The notes under the pieces were generated by a model. That model worked only from the letters and a program-made list of their open reading frames with translations, made no database searches and was not told the DNA's origin. From the NCBI RefSeq assembly GCF_000499845.2, contig NC_023749.2:10921298-10985297 (forward strand): DNA of 64,000 nucleotides, read 5' to 3'. Position numbers and translations under genes: made by a program. Origin of the DNA: Phaseolus vulgaris (taxonomy: Eukaryota; Streptophyta; Magnoliopsida; Fabales; Fabaceae). This document shows, piece after piece, positions 12,541 through 22,700 of the stretch (its first letter is position 1; each line of letters opens with the position of its first letter).

Positions 12541-13140
12541 GATAAAAAAAAACAACTTACAATAGTATGGAACTGACATTGACATTTTACAATCACTTTG
12601 AAGAGAATACTTTTTAATTTTATTTTGGAAAGTCATAACTTGTCCCTTTCACAGTTTATATATAACCGTTAACAAATGGAAAATGACCGAAGAAATCAAG
12701 TTAAGCTTAAGCGTAAGAATTTTGTATTTTCTTTTTCTTCTTTATATTTGTTCTTGTTCTCACAAAAAAAAAGAAAAAGAAGGGTGAATACAAGGAGTGA
12801 CTCTTTTACAGTTACTCTTTTAGAAACATGATCCATTTTGTGTATATAAAGGTGGATGCGTGTTTATTTGATTTAATTTAAATTAACTTCATATCTTAAA
12901 ATTACTGGGTTTTTAAAATAATTTTTAATTTGTTTTGGTTTATCTATATGCTTATATGCTTATATGTGTCATATGTTGTTTTGTTACCTCTCTTGTTTTT
13001 TAGATTAATTTTTAATTTAAAATAAAGTGATTTAATTTTTAATATTGACCTAAAGATGATTTAATTTAATTTAATTTCATATCTTAAAATTATCTCATTG
13101 AGTTTTTTTAATTAATTTTTTTTTGTTTCTCTTTGGTTCC

Positions 13141-14570
13141 TCTATATGATGATTGATATATTGCACCACTACATAAGAGTCTCCATTTACTAAGGAAGAC
13201 TAGGGAGATTTTCTCCAAATTACAAGTTAAAGCATATAATTACGTACCATATTGTACAATCGTACAATAATTACATATATTAATTGTATAATTTTATAAT
13301 TATTATTTCCTTAATAAAGAATTCTATTATAAAAATTAAGTCAATGGGGATAAAATTAAAATTAACTAATTTGAAGTATAAATAACAACATCACGTTATA
13401 ATAGGGTTAAAAAAGAGTTGAAAAAAACAACTGAAAGAAGGAACGCCCATTTTGTTACAAATTGGTATATATCCTGTTAATTTATATCTTTTATTTTATT
13501 TTATTTTTTTAAATCTTGAGTTTATAGTGGTCATTTTTTGTCTTTTTTAGGAAATTATTAATTCAACATTCACCATATTTAGATTTTCTCTGTTGTTATT
13601 GTTAGGTATGTTTTCAGTGCTTTCTGTGGGTTAAGAATGTCGTGAGTTGAATTTTTCTTTATTTACTTTATTCTTTTTGTATTCATGGTTTCACATATAA
13701 AATATGGAAGGTTTTTGTTGTTTCTATATGTGGTGATTAATAGATTACACCACTACATAAGAGATCTCCCTTTACTAAGGAAGACCACGTAGGGAGACTT
13801 TCTCCAAATTAAAAGCTAATGCATATTTAGCGTACAACATCATACAATAATTACATACAATAATTGCGTACAACATCATACAATAATTACATACAATAAT
13901 TGCATATAATTTGATATTATTGCTTCCTTAATAAAGAATTATATTATAAAATTTAAGTAAGTGGGGATGAAATTAAAGTTAATGACTTTGAAGTATAAAT
14001 AACAACATTACATTATAATGCAAGGTAGTTGGTGTTCTTTTATTTTATGATTGATAAATTGCACCACAACATAAGAGGTTTTACTTTACTAAGGAAGACT
14101 GTGTAGGGAGATTTTCTCCAAATTACAAGCTAATGCATATAATTACGTAAAATATTGTACAACAATTACATATAATAATTTCGTATAATTTTATAATTAT
14201 TATTTTCTTAATAAAGAATTATATTATAAAATTTAATTCAATGTGAATAAAGTTAAAATTAGCGACTTTAAAGTATAAATAACAACATCACATTATAATG
14301 CAGGGTTTTTGCTCTTACTCTATGTGATGATGGATAGATTAGGCCACTACATAACCTTTACTAAGGAACACCATGTAAGGAGACTTTCTCGAAATTACAA
14401 TCTAATGTATATAATTACGTACAATATCGTACAATAATTATATATAAAAAATACGTATAATTTTATAATTGTTATTTCCTTAATAAAGAATTGTATTATA
14501 AAATTTAAGTTAATGGGAACAAAATTAAAATTAGATAAACACATTTTCACATATTTGTTGTAGTCCTAGG
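13141..14570 (+). repeat. Family B repeats, about 0.25-0.3-kb AT-rich units in direct orientation
   Basis: The block 'ttgcaccactacataagag ... tttactaaggaagac ... gggagattttctccaaattac ... attacgtac ... tccttaataaagaatt ... tataaataacaacatcac' recurs at about 13155-13400, 13740-14020, 14050-14305 and 14335-14540. Copies differ by many small indels. They sit next to each other or with short spacers and contain no reading frame. Between the first and second copies (13410-13730) is a short unrelated AT-rich spacer. Similar copies reappear at 27.4-29.3 kb. Confidence 0.8.
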
Positions 14571-14654
14571 AGAAAAAACTGTGTTTGATCGAAAACAGAG
14601 AAACTACTGAATTCGCCCATTGACATTGTCATTTTGTTAAAATCGGGATAGTTT

Positions 14655-14875
14655 GGATTTTTTTTCAACTTATTTATAATGTGATGTTGTTATTTATACT
14701 TTAAAGTCGCTAATTTTAATTTTATCCACATTGACTTAAATTTTATAATATAATTCTCTATTAAGGAAGTAATAATTATCAAACTATACGCAATTATTAT
14801 ATGTAATTATTGTACGATATTGTACGTAATTATATGCATTAGCTTGTGTAATTTGGAGAAAGAGTTTTCATACTA
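14655..14875 (-). repeat. Family B copy in inverted orientation
   Basis: The reverse complement of this stretch matches the family B unit: TTATAATGTGATGTTGTTATTTATACTT on the plus strand is the reverse of the unit's 3' block, followed by the reversed TTAAGGAAGTAATAATTAT and GTACGTAATTAT blocks. With the direct copy at 14335-14540 it forms a large imperfect inverted repeat of about 200 bp per arm, separated by about 110 bp, which could fold as a hairpin if transcribed. Confidence 0.75.
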
Positions 14876-14939
14876 TTGTATATATTTCCTTTACATGAAG
14901 TGATGTAAATACACACCAGAGAAGAAGACAAGAGAAAAA

Positions 14940-15118
14940 GAAATATCTACTTCAATTTCCAAAGTCTTAGCCTCATTTCTTTTTGCCGGTTCAGATTTCA
15001 GTTTCTCAATTTTGGAGTTCAATGTGACAATTTCTTCAGTTTATTTTTCTGTATTGCCCTTTTTGCCATCTTCAAAACTTTGACTTTGTTTCTTAATCTC
15101 TTTCATGGTATTCCTTAG
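14940..15118 (-). pseudogene. Coiled-coil coding fragment, possibly BAP31-like, cut by the Tat insertion
   Basis: Read on the minus strand from about 15107, the sequence gives MKEIKKQSQSFEDGKKG, one stop, then EEIVTLNSKIEKLKSEPAKR. This is a charged heptad-like stretch resembling the C-terminal coiled coil of plant BAP31-type ER proteins. It has an in-frame stop and no start region. A second partial copy without the insertion lies at 28050-28140. The identification rests on a short low-complexity stretch and is tentative; the piece may have been carried here by a repeat. Confidence 0.35.
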
Positions 15119-16164
15119 TGATCCGGTCGGTCATCGGTAGTCGATGACGTCAGCAGCAGATAACCCCGTGGACCACTCGCAGGGTGACACGTGGATCAGG
15201 TGCAGAGGAATTAGGGAGGAGATCACCCGGTGTGGTGATCGGTGGTCAGTAACCGAGTGATCACCGACAGATCAGTTCCAAGATAAACACCCGGGGGGAG
15301 AACGCGAGAAGCAATAGAGCACCGATCAGTCATCGGGGTTTCGTGTTACACGCAGTTAAACTGGGACTGAGATTCCCAACGAGAGCGTTACGCATGGACC
15401 TTGCATGATCATGCCTCAGAGAAAGAAGAGCTCCTCGCCGGTATAATCGTGCACGAGAGTGGCCTGAGGGAGTTAGTAAACCAGTCAGGGATTGGTGACT
15501 CTCTCAACCCATTACGTGCATGACATCGTGAAGGGGAAGTCGTGTATGCAGAGAGCAGTGCTTGGTGAGTGTGCCTAGTCCAGCCACACCTGGCGTTCTC
15601 CTGAGAATGTGCGATTCACCCAGATGGAAGAAACGCGCTAAGTTACTTCGCAAGGGAATAACTTAGGCGCACAAAGAGATGCGCTAGAGCCCTTCAGGTA
15701 GTGGCACATGTACGGTTAGATGTGAGTTGCATGCCTCCACGTGTCACTGTCTGAGAGGGGCGCGGCCCAGATAAAGGTGCACTCCGTGTCATGAAAGGTA
15801 CAGACAGAAAACGCAGACGCCCAAATCTTTACTGATTGTGGTACGTTTTCGCAGAAAAGCATAACAGAATTCTGACGCACGCACAGAAAAGCATAACAGA
15901 ATTCTGTTAAGCACAGACACAGAGAGAATAAAAAGAGAATCAGAGTGAGATTCATTTACAGATGATTTTTGTTAGTGATTCTGTGATCTAACTTGAGCGT
16001 CGGAGTGCAAACGGCCGCTAGAGGCGCCGTCTGTGCGTTTTGCAGGTTGCATTTGAAGTTCCCAGAGAAGGTTCTAACAGCACTCTTGCAGATAGCACAG
16101 TTGCCGTAGGCGGGGTAAGGAGCGACAAAGCAATTCCTCCACGCTTGAGTTGTCGACAGGATCA
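15119..16164 (+). repeat. 5' LTR of the Tat element (1046 bp)
   Basis: It starts TGATCCGGTCGGTCATCGG and ends GCACAGTTGCC...TCGACAGGATCA, directly followed by the primer-binding site. By eye it differs from the 3' LTR by about twenty substitutions, mostly transitions, plus one 15-bp and a few 1-bp indels. Open frames on the minus strand inside it (15716-16411) are shadows without domains. Confidence 0.93.
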
Positions 16165-16166
16165 TT

Positions 16167-16185
16167 TGGCGCCCACCGTGGGGCC
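16167..16185 (+). other. Primer-binding site of the Tat element
   Basis: TGGCGCCCACCGTGGGGCC starts two bases after the end of the 5' LTR, the position used for tRNA priming of minus-strand synthesis. The leading TGG complements a tRNA CCA end. I cannot name the tRNA with certainty. Confidence 0.8.
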
Positions 16186-16260
16186 CGTTTGAATCGTGGT
16201 TCCATCCACACCAAAGTTTCTGGAGTTTCTCAAAAGTCTTTGCTGAGTTTTGCTGAGAAA

Positions 16261-17739
16261 ATGAGGAGAACAAGACAAACATCACCTGAGCCATCTGTCG
16301 AGGAAAGAGCTGTGACAATGGCGCAGGTCCTGGAGATGATACGTACGCTGCAGGACAATATCGCAGCGTCGAAAGCTGAACAAGAAAAGATGCAGGTGGA
16401 GTTGGCTGCATTGCAGAGTAGGAATGATGAGCTGAATCGCGTTAATGAGGAGCTGAGAAGGACGTTACAGACGCAGAAGGAACGCGCAGTTGGAGAAGGG
16501 ATGCCGATGCCACCATCGCCTCCGAGAGCGTTCCTTATGCCGTTCTCCCCTGAAATCATGCAAACCATGGTACCTCCCAACCTAGTGGGAGTGAAGGCGT
16601 CGTTCACAGGGGTAGAAGATCCAGAAGCGCATCTGACGGCGTTCCACACTCAGATGATGCTGTCTGGGGGCTCAGATGCCGTGTATTGCAAGATGTTCAT
16701 GAGCACTCTGAGTGGAATCGCCATGGAATGGTTCGTGAGTCTGCCAGAGGGTCATATCACGTCCTTCCATCAGTTTTCGAAGCTCTTCACTGAGCAGTAC
16801 ATCGTTAACAGAGCACCTTCATTGGTGTCGTACGATCTGTTCGATGTACGCCAGTATCAAGGTGAGTCGCTGAAAGACTACCTCAACCGCTTTGGAGCAC
16901 AAGTGGTTAGATTGCCCAGCAAGGACGAGGATATGCTGGTGCATGCGTTTAAGAAGGGAGTGCTGCCTGGTCCTTTCAGTGAGTCGCTCATCAGAAGCCA
17001 TCCCAGCACCTTTGCGGAGATACGGCGACGCGCGGTGGCGCACATAGTGGCAGAGACAGAAGTTTCTGAGAAAAGAGGAAGTGTTGTACCGCTGAAGCCA
17101 CGTGGAGGACAGGGGAAACAACAGCAACACACGAGGGTGCATGAGGCAAAGGAGGGAAAGAAGGTGCAGGGGAAACCTCGTCCTTATGCAACCAGGAAGG
17201 ACCAGGGCAGGGGGCGTGCAAGGGAGAACAATGCACCCCCAAGATACGATTTCATGGTAGGGTTGGCGGATCTGATCGCCCTTCCTGCCATAGCCGCGAG
17301 ACTCCGAGTACCAGAGAAGACAGACAAGATACTAGGGAGGAAAAAGAACGAGTGGTGTGAGTTTCACCAAGCTTTTGGTCACACACTCCACTCCTGTTTG
17401 GCATTGGGGCACCAGCTAGCGGAGTTGGTAAAGTCTGGATTCCTAGCAGATTACCTGCGAGAGGCGCCGGGTGATCGCTCGTCGGGGTCCCAGGCAGGAG
17501 AGCAGCAGCATGAAATCCCTGTGCATGGGGAGGTGCAGACGATTGCGGGGGGCTTCTTCGGTGGGGGATGCACCGCATCACAAAGGAGAAGGTATGCTCG
17601 ATCGGTAATGGCCGTGGACACGGAGGATGAGGGCCATTTCTCCGAGGTGGATATCACTTTCAAGAAAGCTGATCTACGGGACGTTGTACCGCACGACAAC
17701 GATCCTGTGGTCATCTCCCTCATCACAGCAGGAAGGTGA
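16261..17739 (+). pseudogene. Tat element gag, ends at a TGA in the gag-pol frame
   Basis: The likely start is the ATG at 16261 (MRRTRQTSPEPSVEER), which gives about 492 residues. A coiled-coil segment (residues about 20-75, LQDNIAASKAEQEKMQ...) is followed by a retrotransposon gag domain from about residue 120 (FTGVEDPEAHLTAFHTQM ... MEWFVSLP ... SYDLFDVRQYQGESLKDYL). A basic K/R-rich stretch comes next, then a Cys/His cluster (WCEFHQAFGHTLHSCLALGHQ) that stands where a zinc knuckle would be. This is the capsid/nucleocapsid precursor. The frame closes with TGA at 17737-17739 and then continues open in the same frame into protease, so gag and pol were one ORF and the TGA probably arose from CGA. 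Confidence 0.9.
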
Positions 17740-19869
17740 GTGCACAGAGTGCTCGTAGACCAAGGGAGCTCGGCAAACGTCATGTTCTGGCCGACGTTCA
17801 ACAAGTTGCAGCTGTCCCCCGATCAACTAAGGCCATCTACCGGATGTCTCTATGGCTTTGCAGGGGATCAGGTAGAGGTGCGGGGTTACATTGAGCTGAG
17901 GACGACGTTCACCAATGGAACAACAGCCCGCACCGAAAAGATAAGGTACTTGGTGGTGAATGCTCCTTCCGCGTACAATATCTTGCTGGGAAGGCCAACA
18001 CTCAATAGGTTGGGTGCAGTGCCATCGACGAGGCACATGAAGCTGAAACTGCCGTCGATGGAGGGGACCGTAATAACCATCAAGTCAGATCAGGCCGAAG
18101 CTAGGCACTGTTATGTGAACAGCCTCAGGCAGAAAAGGAGCGTATGCCATGTCACCTCAACACCACCACCAGGAGTGCTCGAAGAGCGATCGGTGGTTAG
18201 GGGAACGCGTGGCGATCAGGAGATGGAGGCTGCTACGCTGGGGGGCTCCCAGGTAGCTCAGGTGGAAGCAGAGGAGGAGGGCATGATCACTCCTCGCGAG
18301 TCAGGGATCGCGAGGGCGGTCATCGCCAGCGAGAGAAGACCCCACCCAGCTGAGGGGTGGGTAGAAGTAGAGATAAAAGGGAGAAAGTTCAAGTTGGGAG
18401 GATCGCTCGGCGAAGAAGAACGAGGGTTGATCGTCGGGGTGATCGAAAGGCACATGGGCACGTTCGCATGGTCAGCATCTGACATGCCAGGAATCGACCC
18501 TGACTTCCTTTGCCATCGCCTGTCGATGGATCCTAAAGTCCGACCTGTGCGGCAGAGGCGACGGAAATTCAACGAAGAGAAGAGGAAAGTGATCCATGAC
18601 GAAGCGCAGAAGCTCCTTGCCGCAGGGCACATCAGGGAGATCCAGTACCCAGAGTGGCTAGCGAACGTGGTACTGGTAAAGAAGCCAAACGGCAATTGGA
18701 GGATGTGTGTGGATTTCACTGACCTCAACAAGGCATGCCCCAAAGATTCCTACCCTCTACCCAGCATAGACGCTCTGGTGGATAGCGCGTCAGGGGGGAA
18801 GCTGCTCAGTTTCTTGGATGCATTCTCAGGATACAACCAGATCAAAATGCACCCCAAGGATGAATGCAAGACAACATTCATGACCGAACAGTCTTGCTAC
18901 TGCTACAAGGTAATGCCGTTCGGGTTGAAGAATGCGGGGGCTACCTATCAGCGACTTATGGATAGGGTGCTCTCGCCCATGCTTGGAAGAAACGTGCATG
19001 CTTACGTAGACGACATGGTGGTCACATCCCGAGAGAAGGAGCAGCATGTGGCCGATCTGGAGGAATTATTCACCACCATCGCCAGGTACAGGTTGAAGCT
19101 CAACCCCGAGAAATGTATTTTCGGCGTGGAAGCAGGTAAGTTCTTGGGATTCCTCCTGACAGAGCGTGGAATCGAAGCTAATCCGGAGAAGTGCGCAGCA
19201 ATCGTGACAATGAGGAGTCCAACGACGGTGAAGGAGGTGCAACAACTCACCGGTCGGCTGACAGCATTATCCCGGTTTATGTCCACTGGAGGGGAGAAAG
19301 GTCATCCGTATTTCCAGTGTCTTAAGCGCAACAGCAGATTCCTTTGGACGCAGGAGTGCGAAGAGGCCTTCATCAAGTTGAAGGAGTACCTGGCAAGCCC
19401 ACCGGTCTTGTGTAAACCACAAGTAGGCACCCCTCTTCGTCTATACTTTGCTGTGACGGAGAGAGCAGTCAGTTCAGTCCTGGTGCAAGAGCAAGATCAG
19501 GTCCAGAGGCCTGTGTACTTTGTGAGTAAGGTACTGCAAGGCCCTGAAACAAGGTACCAAGCCCTCGAGAAGGCTGCCCTGACCGTGGTATTTTCAGCAA
19601 GAAGACTCAGACATTATTTCCACAGCTTCACAGTAGTGGTAATGACAGATCTGCCCATCCAAAAGGTGCTAAAGAAACCAGACGTAGCGGGAAGGATGGT
19701 CAAGTGGGTGGTGGAATTGTCAGAGTTCGACATTCAGTACGAGCCCCGAGGACCGATAAAGGGGCAGGTGTTCGCCGACTTTGTGGTCGAGCTGTCGTCG
19801 GTCGCGACACCTTCGGAAGGGTTAAACTTCCGATGGGTATTATCAGTGGATGGCTCTTCCAATCAGTAG
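17740..19869 (+). pseudogene. Tat element pol, part 1: protease, reverse transcriptase, RNase H
   Basis: This continues the gag frame after the TGA. The aspartic protease motif VLVDQGSSANVMF stands at the start (catalytic Asp; the usual T of D-T/S-G is Q here, common in this lineage). RT follows from about residue 250: FAWSASDMPGIDPDFLCHRL, VRQRRRKFNEEKR, NGNWRMCVDFTDLNKACPKD, and the catalytic YVDD at 19003-19014. A first, Ty3-type RNase H region follows (LYFAVTERAVSSVLVQEQ, VYFVSKVLQG), then FADFVVEL. The frame is stopped by TAG at 19867-19869 shortly after the start of a second RNase H (VLSVDGSSNQ). Catalytic RT residues are intact. Confidence 0.92.
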
Positions 19870-21660
19870 GGAAGCGGCGCTGGGGTCATTTTGGAAGGCC
19901 CGAACGGAGTGCTGATCGAGCAGTCCCTCCGCTTTGCCTTCAAGGCTAGCAACAATCAGGCGGAGTATGAAGCCCTGATCGCAGGAATGTTGCTAGCAAG
20001 AGAGATGGGAGCAAGAAGTCTGGTTGCTAAGAGTGACTCTTTGCTAGTCACCGGGCAAGTTACAGGGGAGTTCCAGGGGAAAGATCCCCAGATGGCAGCT
20101 TACCTAGAGTACGTACAACTCCTGAAGACGTCCTTCACCGAGTTTGAATTCGTTCATATGCCGAGAGAGCAAAATGCCAGAGCAGACCTGCTTGCCAAGT
20201 TGGCCAGCTCAGGCAAGGAGGGAAAGCAGAGGACCGTCATTCAGGAGACCTTGAAGGTACCGCGAGCATTCGTGTCAGACAACCAGGTACTTCAAGTGTA
20301 CAAATCGATGGAGCGTCTGGCGATCGGTCATCGCTCGCTGACTCAAGAGACGTTGAAAGCGCCGAGGGTTAGAGCGCGACCGGCAAAGACCGATGAGGTG
20401 ATGGAAGTCTGCGCTGTTAGGGAGCCCGACACGTGGATAACACCGTACCAGTTGTATTTAGAAGATGGTGTACTCCCTCTGGACCCGGCAGAGGCAAAAA
20501 GAATAAAGCGGAGCTCGAGTAAGTTTACTTTGATTGATGGAAACCTGTTTAGATTTGGGTTTTCTCATCCTGTGCAGATCTGCGTCTACGGCGAGCAATG
20601 CACTAGGCTTATGTCGGAGCTACACGAGGGGGTGTGCGGAAGTCATGTAGGTGGTCGCGCCTTGGCAAGTAGGATCCTCCGCGCAGGGTACTACTGGCCA
20701 ACGCTGAAGGAAGACTGCGTGAGATATGCTCAACGTTGCAAACAGTGTCAACTTCACGCAGATTGGCATAAGGCACCCCCCGAGGAGTTGAAGTCCATCC
20801 ATAGCCCATGGCCATTTCACACATGGGGAATCGACATCCTGGGACCTTTTCCCCTGGCGATAAGGCAGATGAAGTTCCTCATCGTGGCCATCGAGTATTT
20901 CACCAAGTGGGTGGAGGCAGAACCAATCGCACACATCACCGCACAGAAAGTTGAGCACTTTGTCTGGAAGAACATCGTCTGTCGTTTCGGAGTACCCAAG
21001 AGGCTGGTCTCCGACAATGGCACCCAGTTCACAAGTCATCAGCTAAGGAAGATGTGCGAGGAGTTAAAGATACAACAGGTTTTCGCCTCGATGGAACACC
21101 CACAAACCAATGGGCAGGTGGAGTCAACCAACCGAGTACTGCTCAGGGGGCTGAAGCGAAGACTAGAGAAAGCTAAAGGAAAATGGGCAGAGGAGGTCCC
21201 CAGAATCATATGGTCCTACCATACCACTCCACAGTCCAGCACCCATGAGACACCCTTTAGCCTTGTCTACGGGACAGATGCCATGATTCCCGTGGAGATA
21301 CAGGAGAGCTCCCCCAGGTTTTTGAATTTCATTGCCGAAGAGTCCAACGAAGAGCGAAAGGTGAATCTCGACCTACTGGACGAAGTGCGAGAAGAAGCCA
21401 GAGTTAGTGTTGAAGCCGTCAAGAGAAGAATAGAACGGAGGCACAACTCCAAGGTGAGGCTCAGGAGCTTCCAGGAAGGTGATCTGGTGATGAGAAAGGC
21501 GCATCAGAATGAGATGGAAAACAAGCTGTCTCCAAAGTGGACAGGCCCATATAGGGTGGTTGAGGCATTGGAGAATGGAGCTTATCGGCTGGAGACTCTG
21601 GAAGGAGGAGCAATCCCCAGAACGTGGAACGCCACCCACTTGAAATTTTATTTCAGTTAA
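19870..21660 (+). pseudogene. Tat element pol, part 2: second (archaeal-like) RNase H and integrase
   Basis: The same frame as the two preceding segments continues from GSGAGVILEGP, the start of the additional RNase H typical of Tat elements. It has NQAEYEALIAG (catalytic Glu), VAKSDSLLV (Asp) and REQNARADLLAKLAS. Integrase follows with an HHCC zinc-binding region (HEGVCGSHVGGRALASRIL, YAQRCKQCQ), then the DDE core: TWGIDILGPF, VSDNGTQFT and QTNGQVESTNRVLL with the catalytic Glu. A C-terminal segment (LSPKWTGPYRVVEALENGAYRL) ends the protein at 21660. No chromodomain is present. The core residues look intact, so the TAG at 19867 is the main lesion. Confidence 0.93.
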
Positions 21661-22700
21661 GTTGTAAAGTAGTTGAGTTCTCGCGCTAAAGACACACTCA
21701 GTGTATATACTGAAAACAGTTGAACAGATAAGGGGGCACTCTTTTTTCCTAAGGAGGGTTTTTAACGAGGCCACCCAATGAAAAGATTATCAGCATATCA
21801 AGTGTGCGAAAGTTTTCAAGTTAAAATCCTCCTCGCCCCAGGCGCGAGTGCAGGTGATCGGTTAGGCCTTATTCGCCCTAGACGCGAATATGGGCGCTAA
21901 TCTAAATCCTCCTCACCCCAGGTGTGAGTGCAGGCGATTAGGTTTTGAAAAGCCAGGGGTACTAGTAAGACCAAGAGAGGGAAAGGAAGGATTTCGACAA
22001 ACGTCCTTACCCACTTGGCATATACCAATATTGACCCAGTAAAGCTATTAGTTTAAACCCTTCTCACCCCAGGAGTGAGGCAGGGAAAGAGTGACCCGAT
22101 CCGCCCAAGGTTGATGACCTTGGGGAAAGTAAGAGGGGTTACCGAGAAACACTCTTCTTCCCCCAAAACAAGGCATCACCTCTGACGATCGATGTCCTCT
22201 ATGCACTTAGCGCTAGAGCGACAGAAAAGCAAAGTGAAGCCCGAAGAACGATGACTGATGAGTTGTTGGGTACACTGCCCGAAGAACGATGACTGATGAG
22301 TTGTTGGTGGGTATACTACCAGAAGATCGATGACTGATCAGTTGTTAGTGGATACGCTAGTGGGTAGTACCTCGTCGGAGGAAGCTTTTCCAAACAAGCT
22401 CTTACGCAACAAGCTGCAGCAGACAGACTATGTCTAGTCAGTCATCCAGTACGAAGCTGTGCATAAGAACTGTTAAAAGGCAAGCTAAGGGAGTTGTTGG
22501 TCGTGGTAGATCAAATAGTACAAATCGCGCTAAACCAAAGCTAGTTAACAGTTAGTTGTGCGTAAGAAGAAAGACGAAGCCTAAGAAAATGCGAGAGAAA
22601 AGACATATAGCTTAAGCAAATTTATATATATTCACACCAAGTTTATACAAGTTTAAAGTACAGGGATGGTGCAGAAATATAAAATTACAAAAAAAAGAAC
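21661..22700 (+). repeat. Non-coding spacer of the Tat element with internal tandem repeats
   Basis: No reading frame is convincing. A motif like CCTCCTCGCCCCAGGCGCGA followed by GTGCAGG recurs at about 21827, 21908 and 22058. A unit of about 45 bp containing GAAGAACGATGACTGATGAG is repeated three times at 22238-22365 with changes in the last copy. Such spacers with tandem repeats between pol and the 3' LTR are common in Tat elements. The right end is the 3' UTR of the antisense gene. Confidence 0.75.

Larger units (their letters stand above)
8295..12551 (+). mobile_element. 5'-truncated LINE inserted in family A unit 3, itself split by a solo LTR
   Basis: Family A sequence reads TGTTTATTTATACA up to 8294 and resumes as ACAACTTACAATAG at 12552. 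The insert therefore sits between these points, with ACA as the only visible target-site overlap. The insert begins inside the endonuclease domain (VNVYSPS) and ends in an A-rich tail at 12544-12551, as expected of 5'-truncated target-primed insertion. Subtracting the solo LTR at 9227-10796 leaves about 2.7 kb. An internal deletion removes the thumb region near 11800. Confidence 0.9.
5759..13140 (+). repeat. Family A tandem array, about 0.97-kb AT-rich units, split by a nested LINE
   Basis: The marker TCATATGTTGTTTTGTTACC (or one-base variants) recurs at 5767, 6731, 7715 and 12969. The spacing is 964 and 984 bp, then about 1.0 kb once the LINE at 8295-12551 is subtracted. Each unit carries the same blocks in the same order: TTAATTTTTAATTTAAA-rich DNA, a TAATTATTATTT block, TTGACAACAATA, ATAGTATGGAACTGACATTG and a purine (A/G) tract near GGATGCGTGTTTATTTG. 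No unit has a coding frame. The fourth unit is partial and passes into family B at about 13140. The origin is unknown. Confidence 0.85.

Noticed and set aside
15716..16411. Minus-strand frames in the 5' LTR, repeated in the 3' LTR (26975-27397)
   Set aside because: They are present only because the LTR is open there. One contains Leu/Phe-rich sequence like a signal peptide, but the repeat copy is truncated differently and no family is recognised.
17252..17804. Minus-strand frames over gag
   Set aside because: Shadows of the gag coding frame; the sense strand has the clear domain evidence.
22238..22365. Hammerhead ribozyme as an annotated feature
   Set aside because: Only the CTGATGAG core is seen; the other conserved bases and stems could not be found by eye. 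Kept as a low-interest finding only.
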